Under the pieces are notes generated by a model. That model worked only from the letters and a program-made list of their open reading frames with translations. It searched no databases and had not been told where the DNA came from. DNA of 64,000 bases from Pontibacter korlensis (GTDB taxonomy: Bacteria > Bacteroidota > Bacteroidia > Cytophagales > Hymenobacteraceae), in the NCBI RefSeq assembly GCF_000973725.1, contig NZ_CP009621.1:1183501-1247500 (forward strand), read 5' to 3'. Made by a program: the position numbers and the translations under genes. This document shows, one piece after another, positions 58,537-64,000 of this stretch (within the stretch, counting starts at the first letter, position 1; each line of letters begins with the position of its first letter).

Positions 58537-59280
58537 CTATATACCCAATACAGCGCGCAGCTTTGTATAGCCACTTCGGCTTAACGGCACACGTACCCCA
58601 TTCTTTAGCAGGGCCACATGGGTATCTTTTTCCAGCGGTTCTATGCGGGTGAGTTGGGAGAGAGGTATTATATAGGATCGGTGCACACGTACAAATTGTT
58701 TTGAGTCCAACACACGCTCATAGTAGCTCATGGTTTTCTTTTTCAGGAAGAGGCCCTCAGCAGTATGCACCTTTACATAATCGTCATAAGCCTCCAGGTA
58801 CAGCACATCCCTTACCGGTATTATGCGGATATCGTTGGCAGCTTTTACCACAATACGCAGTTGCTCTTCAGGCTGCTTGGCAGGTACTTCATTCAGGTCA
58901 GCGGCTTTGTTTTCGGCAGAGCTTATATTTCTCTTCTCCAGCCACTTTTTTATAGCAGCATCAAAGCGCTCCTGGCTGAAAGGCTTGAGCAGGTAGTCTA
59001 CAGCATTGGCCTCGAAAGCCTTTAGAGCATATTCATCAAAAGCTGTAGTGAAAATAACGCCCGGCGCCTGTTCCACCAGCTCCAGCATTTCGAACCCGTT
59101 AATCTTGGGCATCTGTATGTCCAGAAAGATTAGATCAGGCTGATGCTGCATGATAGCCTTCACCCCTTCGAAACCATCACCACACTCCTGGGCTACTTTT
59201 ATCTCAGGATGGCGTTGCAAATATTCCGTCACAATACTTCGGGCCAGGGGCTCATCATCTATTACTAAACACTTGATCAT
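58537..59280 (-). CDS. LytTR-family response regulator
   Basis: The 247-residue protein has a receiver domain (VIDDEPLAR at the start, phosphoacceptor D54 in IFLDIQMP, switch TTAFDEYALKAFEANAVDYLLKPF) and a C-terminal LytTR DNA-binding domain (from about residue 140, with ILYLEAYDDYVKV-like and FVRVHRSYII segments). It overlaps the sensor gene by 4 bases (ATGA), so the two are translated together. Two 21-bp-spaced repeats upstream of the operon are likely its target. Confidence 0.95.
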   Translation of the reverse strand: MIKCLVIDDEPLARSIVTEYLQRHPEIKVAQECGDGFEGVKAIMQHQPDLIFLDIQMPKINGFEMLELVEQAPGVIFTTAFDEYALKAFEANAVDYLLKPFSQERFDAAIKKWLEKRNISSAENKAADLNEVPAKQPEEQLRIVVKAANDIRIIPVRDVLYLEAYDDYVKVHTAEGLFLKKKTMSYYERVLDSKQFVRVHRSYIIPLSQLTRIEPLEKDTHVALLKNGVRVPLSRSGYTKLRAVLGI

Positions 59281-60302
59281 AGTTTTTGCGGAATTTTGAT
59301 GCTGGTAATAAATTGGTTCTCCTCTTGCTTTGTCTGAAGCAAATCCTGCCGGGCATAGAGCAGGTACAGGCGGCGCTGCACTGAGCTAAGGCCGAAGCCG
59401 GTGCCATGCTGCGGGCGCGCAGTAATAGGGTCGTAAGGGTTTTGCACCTGCAACAGCAAATGGTGGTCCTGTATAGTGGCCTTAATGTTGATCACCGTAT
59501 CGCCCACAGTATCGTAAAGGCCAAACTTGATAGCATTCTCCACTACTGGCTGCAGCAGCAAGGCTGGCAGGTGCATGTTCATCGTTTCATTTTGTACTTC
59601 AATGGCAGTTTGCAGGCGATGCCCGAAACGTACTTTTTCGATCTCCAGGTAGAGCTCCAGGTGCTTTAGCTCATCTGCCAGGCTTACTTGCTGCTGATTG
59701 TCTTTGCGCAATGTGCCACGCAGAAAGTCGGAAAGCTGCTGTATCATTCTTCGCGCCTGCTCCGGCCTTGCTACCACCAGTGCGCTAATAGAGTTAAGGC
59801 TGTTAAACAGGAAATGGGGCTGCAGTTGTTGGCGCAAAGTATGCAGTTCCGCTTCACGTGCTAACTTCTCAGCAGTGGCACGGCGTTGCTCATCTTGTTG
59901 CCGTTCTAAAGTATAGAACCAGAACCAGCTAAGCAGCAGCAGTAGCAGTACCAAGAGCCAGGTAAATACGAACCTTACAGGCAAGGTGGCATCAACAAAA
60001 TCGAGGTATACTACATCACCTGCGAAAACCCTACTAGTAACCCAGTAAAAAAGCGCTGTGCTCACGGCTGCCAACCCCATGCTCCAGCCCAATAAGTAAG
60101 CGGCCTCTTTTATACTTGGCTGGTAGTAGCGCAGACCTGTACCCATAGCATAGCCTCCGGCTGTAAGCAACAGGTTAGTTAGCAGTGCATCAGTTGCCGC
60201 TACGTACAGGCTAAAACCAATCCACCATAACAACACTGCCTGCACCGCTGCCCACAACAGCGCCCATACAAGGTAAGCAAGTATAACGCGGCTCGGAGAC
60301 AT
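59277..60302 (-). CDS. LytS-type sensor histidine kinase
   Basis: The 341-residue protein has four predicted membrane helices (7-28, 33-55, 67-88 and 110-131) and a His_kinase domain with H163 in LQPHFLFNSLN, the LytS/YehU hallmark, followed by a GHKL ATPase with NAIKFGLYD near 252 and GTGFGLSSVQRR near 305. No periplasmic sensor loop of size is present, so the signal is probably membrane stress. It overlaps the regulator gene and follows the LiaF-like gene by 13 bases. Confidence 0.93.
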   Translation of the reverse strand: MSPSRVILAYLVWALLWAAVQAVLLWWIGFSLYVAATDALLTNLLLTAGGYAMGTGLRYYQPSIKEAAYLLGWSMGLAAVSTALFYWVTSRVFAGDVVYLDFVDATLPVRFVFTWLLVLLLLLLSWFWFYTLERQQDEQRRATAEKLAREAELHTLRQQLQPHFLFNSLNSISALVVARPEQARRMIQQLSDFLRGTLRKDNQQQVSLADELKHLELYLEIEKVRFGHRLQTAIEVQNETMNMHLPALLLQPVVENAIKFGLYDTVGDTVINIKATIQDHHLLLQVQNPYDPITARPQHGTGFGLSSVQRRLYLLYARQDLLQTKQEENQFITSIKIPQKL

Positions 60303-60315
60303 GTGCTTTTAAACT

Positions 60316-61149
60316 TTAGTAGCTTTTAACCTGAAGACCGCCAAAGACTGAAGTACCCTTCAGTATAAGTACTTTGTTGGGATCATAGCCACCAGGCATT
60401 ATGGGACGTTTATCGTCGAAGCCGCCAAGTATGGCTACCACTTCTGACTTTACCAGCCAGTGCGGTGGCACTACCAGCGTAGTACCTCCAAATATTTGGG
60501 TAGTTTCCAATACAGCAGGATGCTGCATATCCGCTTGGCTAAGGTTAAGTTCGTTACCACCAAATACACTCACCACTTCGCCTCCTTTAAAATTCTTAGA
60601 GATGATGTTTTTCTTGATTCCACCTAGTATGGCAGTAGCATCCACAACATCCTCGGAAGAGTAAGTGCTGTTTGTATAAGTATCTGCTTCCGGAGCGCCT
60701 GTACCAGTACCGTTGCTGTAATTCTGATACGTTGGCCCTGCGCCTCCCCTGCCTGGAGCAGGATTAAAGCGGCGCTCGTAACGGGCACGCGGCTTTAGCA
60801 TCACCCAAAGGCCAATGCCTATCAGCATAATGGGCCAAAAGTAAAAGCGCAGGTTAAAGCCTTCCACTAGGTCGTTTATCAGAAAGACTGAACCAATTAG
60901 CACCAGAACCAGCCAGCTGGACTTTCTGAAGCTGTGGCGGAAACCTACAAAGAGACCGAGTACAATCAGGAGCATTTGCCATGAGAAAACCCAGTAAGGC
61001 AAAAAGAAGATGTTAAGCTTGGCCGCAAGTATGACTAGACCTACTGTTATCAGGAGCAAGCCTGCTATCACTTTGCCACCGGTACCTCGGCGTGGGCTTT
61101 GCCAGTTGTCACCGTAGTTGTCGTTCGGAGTTTGATTTCTGTTTTCCAT
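60316..61149 (-). CDS. LiaF-like membrane protein of the LytSR operon
   Basis: The 277-residue protein has four hydrophobic segments in the N-terminal half (about 30-47, 50-69, 78-95 and 102-117), a P/G/Y-rich linker (120-150) and a C-terminal beta-helical domain with repeated FGG and LGG turns (ILGGIKKN, VFGGNELN, IFGGTTLV, ILGGFDDK, VFGGLQVK), matching the LiaF C-terminal domain. In Firmicutes LiaF negatively regulates the LiaSR cell-envelope stress system; here it stands beside LytSR instead. It is the first gene of the operon with an AACTATG start. Confidence 0.88.
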   Translation of the reverse strand: MENRNQTPNDNYGDNWQSPRRGTGGKVIAGLLLITVGLVILAAKLNIFFLPYWVFSWQMLLIVLGLFVGFRHSFRKSSWLVLVLIGSVFLINDLVEGFNLRFYFWPIMLIGIGLWVMLKPRARYERRFNPAPGRGGAGPTYQNYSNGTGTGAPEADTYTNSTYSSEDVVDATAILGGIKKNIISKNFKGGEVVSVFGGNELNLSQADMQHPAVLETTQIFGGTTLVVPPHWLVKSEVVAILGGFDDKRPIMPGGYDPNKVLILKGTSVFGGLQVKSY

Positions 61150-61233
61150 AGTTCCTTTTCTTTAAGTTTCTGTTGTAAAGGTACTGTATACAAACCCGCT
61201 CGTCTACAGGCAATAGGCAAGCATTGGAGAGAA

Positions 61234-61265
61234 GTCGGTAAGCTGCGGAAATTTGTCGGTAAGCT
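61234..61265 (-). promoter_or_regulatory. Candidate LytTR operator: 11-bp direct repeats spaced 21 bp
   Basis: GTCGGTAAGCT occurs at 61234-61244 and 61255-61265, exactly 21 bases apart, and an inverted TTACCGAC at 61291-61298. LytTR regulators bind two direct repeats separated by about one helical turn, so a 21-22 bp period is the expected spacing. The site lies 85 bases upstream of the LiaF-like gene. Confidence 0.6.
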
Positions 61266-61389
61266 ACGAAGTATATAGTGCTTCTGCAATTTACCGACAC
61301 GGTGGTATGCACTGATGGTGAGTATCGTTAAGCTAGTGTAACGATCGTTCATCCACGGCCCCACTGGCGGCTAGTTCTATAGCTACTGC

Positions 61390-61520
61390 TTGTGCGCTCC
61401 AAGTCCGCGAGGACTCGTTTTCCCACTCGGCGCTGTGTTCCCTCCTGCGCCAAGGCGCGGCCTCTCGCGCGGCACCGGATCTCACAAGGCTCCTCCCGGA
61501 AAAACTGGGAAATCTTTTTC
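61390..61520. other. G+C-rich structured intergenic element (candidate ncRNA or mobile repeat)
   Basis: The segment is markedly more G+C-rich than neighbouring intergenic DNA and contains several hairpins: AGTCC-GCGA-GGACT with a GNRA loop, GCGCC-AA-GGCGC and CCCGG-AAAAA-CTGGG. An open frame over it reads as Arg/Ser-rich nonsense. It could be an RNA gene or a dispersed repeat unit; no family is recognised. Confidence 0.4.
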
Positions 61521-61717
61521 TTCGATCAGCAAGAGGTAGCCCAGCCGGCCAGACGAATGGTCAGCTGGAACAGTTAAGCAGAAGTTAATTGACGTAGCCT
61601 GAAAAGCACCATACTATTTGTCTGCACTTCTCTCTCTTGCACCTATCCTATACCCTCTCCCCCTACTTGCGTACCAACACAGAATTACCTAACTAGAGGC
61701 AGAACGCGCCAAATTAT

Positions 61718-61725
61718 TATCTTTG
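61718..61725 (+). promoter_or_regulatory. Candidate -7 box next to the pheS start
   Basis: TATCTTTG fits TAnnTTTG and ends 6 bases before the ATG at 61732, implying a leaderless or nearly leaderless mRNA. Confidence 0.45.
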
Positions 61726-61731
61726 CATATT

Positions 61732-62757
61732 ATGGTGGAGAACATACAACAAGTAGCACAAGAGATAGAAGCAGCACCACTTACCAATGCTGCCGAGCTG
61801 GAGCAATTCCGCATTGCTTATATAGGCCGCAAGGGCCGCATAGCTGACCTGTTTAACAACCTGAAGGAAGTTGTTCCAGAGCAGCGCCGTGAGGTGGGCC
61901 AGCAGCTAAATACCCTGAAGAACCGTGCACAGGAGCGTTTTGATCAGGCACAGGAGCAGTTAGCTAATGCCGCCGACAGTAACGCTGACACTGGATTTGA
62001 CTTTACACTACCAACTATACCAAACACACTGGGTACACGCCACCCGCTCTCGCTGGTGCGCCAGGAGATCGTCCGTATTTTTGAGCGCATCGGCTTTAAC
62101 GTAGCCGAAGGACCTGAGATGGAAGATGATTGGCATAACTTCTCAGCCCTGAACTTCCCAGAGAACCACCCAGCGCGTGAGATGCAGGATACTTTCTTCC
62201 TGAGCGAGGATAAAGAGAAGCTGCTTCGTACACACACTTCTACCGTTCAGGTGCGCCTTATGGAGAATAACCAACCGCCGCTCCGCAGCATTATGCCGGG
62301 CCGTGTGTATCGTAACGAGGCTATTTCGGCGCGTGCGCACATGGTATTCCACCAGGTGGAGGGCCTGTATGTAAACAAAGGCGTAAGCTTTAAAGACCTG
62401 AAAGAAACTCTTTATTACTTTGCCAAAGAGATGTTCGGTCAGGACACGCAAATTCGTTTCCGTCCTTCATTCTTCCCATTCACGGAGCCAAGCGCTGAGA
62501 TAGATATTACCTGCTTCATCTGTAAAGGTGAGGGCTGCAACATTTGTAAAGGCAGCGGATGGGTAGAGATAGGCGGCTCAGGCATGGTGGATCCTGCCGT
62601 GTTGCAAAGTTCCGGCATTGATCCTGAAGTATACTCTGGCTTTGCTTTTGGTATGGGTATAGAGCGTATTACTATGCTGAAGTACCAGATAAAGGACCTG
62701 CGCCTTTTCACCGAAAACGATGTACGCTTCCTGCGCCAGTTCGAAGGCGTGATCTAA
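61732..62757 (+). CDS. pheS: Phenylalanyl-tRNA synthetase alpha subunit
   Basis: PheS is the catalytic subunit of phenylalanyl-tRNA synthetase. The 341-residue protein starts at ATG 61732 (MVENIQQVAQ), because an upstream TTG adds three residues inside a promoter box. It has an N-terminal coiled coil for tRNA binding (IAYIGRKGRIADLFNNLK, then a long helix to about 85), then the class II core with RHPLSLVRQEIVRIFERIGF, motif 2 GRVYRNEAISARAHMVFHQVEG and motif 3 GFAFGMGIERITMLKY. A Cys-rich segment (CFICKGEGCNICKGSG) near 265 is normal in PheS of this phylum. pheT is not adjacent. Confidence 0.97.
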   Translation: MVENIQQVAQEIEAAPLTNAAELEQFRIAYIGRKGRIADLFNNLKEVVPEQRREVGQQLNTLKNRAQERFDQAQEQLANAADSNADTGFDFTLPTIPNTLGTRHPLSLVRQEIVRIFERIGFNVAEGPEMEDDWHNFSALNFPENHPAREMQDTFFLSEDKEKLLRTHTSTVQVRLMENNQPPLRSIMPGRVYRNEAISARAHMVFHQVEGLYVNKGVSFKDLKETLYYFAKEMFGQDTQIRFRPSFFPFTEPSAEIDITCFICKGEGCNICKGSGWVEIGGSGMVDPAVLQSSGIDPEVYSGFAFGMGIERITMLKYQIKDLRLFTENDVRFLRQFEGVI

Positions 62758-62780
62758 AAGATTAAATCATGGAGTAAATG

Positions 62781-62834
62781 GATGAGTGAGCATTTTGCCG
62801 TACAAGTATAGCAAGATGTTCACTCATCTTTTTT
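62781..62834 (+). terminator. Terminator after pheS
   Basis: GATGAGTGAGCA pairs with TGTTCACTCATC (one G-T pair) over a 24-base loop, then TTTTTTAT. Confidence 0.75.
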
Positions 62835-62852
62835 ATAACCAATAGCAGAAAC

Positions 62853-63710
62853 ATGAGGTTAGAGGAAATCAAAACCATAGGTGTAGTAGGTGCTGGTACC
62901 ATGGGGCAGGGCATTGCTCAGATCTGTGCACAGGCCGGATATAAAACTATCCTCTTTGATATCAATGCACAAGTGCTGGATAAGGCAGAGCAAATTACCA
63001 TCAAAAACCTGAACAAGGGAATTGAGCGGGGCAAGCTGACCGAAACCGACAAAGAGACGGCTCTACATAACCTTACCTTCACCAGCGACACACTACAACT
63101 GAGCTGCGATGTGATTATAGAGGCTGTAGTAGAGCGCCTGGAGGTAAAGCAGAGTATATTTCAAGAGCTGGCCAGCATTAACACACCCGACACTATACTT
63201 GCCTCCAACACCTCCTCCATCCCGATCACACAAATTGCTGCAGCTGTACCGAACCCGGAGCGCGTGGTAGGCATGCACTTCTTTAACCCGGCACACATCA
63301 TGAAGCTGGTAGAAGTTATCTCAGGTGCTGCAACTGATCCTGCCACAGCTCAAATTATAAAGGAGCTAGCTGAGAAGCTAGGCAAAACAGCCGTTATGGC
63401 TAAAGACTCTCCCGGGTTTATTGTTAACAGGGTTGCTCGTCATTTTTATGTGGAAGGACTAAAGCTTTTAGAAGAAGGTGTAGCTGACGTAGAAACCATC
63501 GATAAGCTAATGCAGGCCAGTGGCTTTAAGATGGGGCCTTTTGAACTCATGGATTTGATTGGTGTTGATACTAATTATTCAGTAACCACCTCCATGTTCG
63601 AGGCTTTTCATTATGATCCAAAATTCAGGCCTAGCCGCATACAGCAACAAAAAGTGGATGCAGGACACCAAGGGCGCAAATCAGGCAAGGGTTTTTATAC
63701 TTATGAATAG
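62853..63710 (+). CDS. 3-Hydroxybutyryl-CoA dehydrogenase
   Basis: The 285-residue enzyme reduces acetoacetyl-CoA or oxidises 3-hydroxyacyl-CoA with NAD(P). The NAD-binding GVVGAGTMGQGIAQ (about 10-23) and the catalytic region LASNTSSIPI (about 116-125), HFFNPAHIMKLVEV (near 143-156, with the catalytic histidine) and DSPGFIVNRV (about 184-193) are all present. The length is typical of single-domain Hbd/PaaH proteins. A Rieske-like lipoprotein gene begins 7 bases before its stop, so both are coupled. Confidence 0.95.
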   Translation: MRLEEIKTIGVVGAGTMGQGIAQICAQAGYKTILFDINAQVLDKAEQITIKNLNKGIERGKLTETDKETALHNLTFTSDTLQLSCDVIIEAVVERLEVKQSIFQELASINTPDTILASNTSSIPITQIAAAVPNPERVVGMHFFNPAHIMKLVEVISGAATDPATAQIIKELAEKLGKTAVMAKDSPGFIVNRVARHFYVEGLKLLEEGVADVETIDKLMQASGFKMGPFELMDLIGVDTNYSVTTSMFEAFHYDPKFRPSRIQQQKVDAGHQGRKSGKGFYTYE

Positions 63711-64000
63711 ACTTTGGGCAATCTTTCTGCCGCTGTTAGTTCTGCTTATAAGCTCTTGCAAAGACAGCAGCAACAGCCCTATTATACCTAATGTTCCTGT
63801 AGACGCTCAGCTTAACATCAACAGCCAGCTTTACCCAGAACTGCGCCAGGATGGAGGGTATGCCTACCTGCCGGAAGGGTATAAAGGTATAATTGTAGTA
63901 CGCCAGAGCGCTAGTGTTTTTCTTGCCTTTGAGCGTGCCTGCCCCTTCGACCCTACCAACTCGTGCAAGCTAGAGGTAGACCAATCGCGGCTGTATATCG
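63703..64000 (+). CDS. Rieske-like (2Fe-2S) lipoprotein, 3' partial
   Basis: The gene overlaps the dehydrogenase stop by 8 bases and runs past the window end. The visible 99 residues have a lipobox ISSC (C19) and, after a short linker, the start of a small beta-rich domain with ERACPFDPTNSCKL, where cysteines in Rieske-type proteins of Bacteroidota begin the cluster region. In the part seen, only two cysteines are present, so the second half of the motif lies outside the window. Electron transfer in the periplasm is likely. Confidence 0.6.
   Translation, partial: MNRLWAIFLPLLVLLISSCKDSSNSPIIPNVPVDAQLNINSQLYPELRQDGGYAYLPEGYKGIIVVRQSASVFLAFERACPFDPTNSCKLEVDQSRLYI

Noticed and set aside
61392-61577. 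61-codon frame in the G+C-rich element
   Set aside because: Arg/Ser-rich chance translation; the DNA is better explained as structured or repeated.
1-64000. Insertion sequence, phage, CRISPR or conjugative genes
   Set aside because: No transposase, integrase, Cas or relaxase-like product and no direct-repeat array was found on either strand.

Overview
The window looks like chromosome of a Bacteroidota bacterium, most likely a member of the Cytophagales close to Pontibacter/Hymenobacteraceae (the genus is a guess). Support comes from type IX secretion sorting domains (6690-8930, 31605-31982), PorT-like and SusC-like outer-membrane proteins, LytTR regulators with LytS-type kinases, starts with almost no Shine-Dalgarno sequence, and promoter-like TAnnTTTG boxes just before several genes. 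I see no insertion sequence, phage, integrase or CRISPR array. Almost every intergenic region at an operon end carries a strong hairpin terminator.

Layout. 1-9 kb: the end of mfd, a lone receiver-domain protein, two very hydrophilic disordered proteins, an Fe-S uracil-DNA-glycosylase-like protein, an aminotransferase/omega-amidase pair, and a large secreted VCBS-repeat protein. 9-17 kb: housekeeping genes murF, rfbC, hflX, sixA and ppk1, plus a SirB2-like/cytochrome c fusion. 17-22 kb: a 1270-residue protein joining a metallophosphatase, a kinase-like segment and an Omp85-type barrel, followed by a second outer-membrane protein. 22-29 kb: an HD-PycTM protein, a TetR/YceI pair sharing an operator, a multi-PAS histidine kinase with a GAF protein, and tRNA-Arg(CCT). 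29-36 kb: an ArsO-like flavoprotein, small exported proteins, a type III polyketide synthase cluster and a histone-deacetylase-like hydrolase.

36.5-37.1 kb is a divergent intergenic region with several DnaA-box-like sequences and a 17-bp perfect inverted repeat: a candidate replication origin or DnaA-titration site. 37-45 kb holds exported proteins and an iron-uptake-like locus (TonB receptor, PepSY reductase, two thioredoxin-fold proteins). 45-51 kb carries a CE7 esterase, a TIMP/NTR-like protein, an NlpC/P60 peptidase, a YkvA protein and two small metallopeptidase-like proteins.

51-61 kb, on the minus strand, is a TetR-TolC-adaptor-RND efflux operon that ends in an acyl-carrier-protein-like gene lacking the phosphopantetheine serine, and a LiaF-like/LytS/LytTR operon with a 21-bp-spaced direct repeat upstream. 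61.7-64 kb contains pheS, a 3-hydroxyacyl-CoA dehydrogenase and the start of a Rieske-like lipoprotein.

The most unusual items are the phosphatase-kinase-like-barrel protein, the PycTM protein without a cyclase, the serine-less ACP in an efflux operon, the DnaA-box hairpin region, and a marked excess of the heptamer AAGTATA/TATACTT throughout the window.
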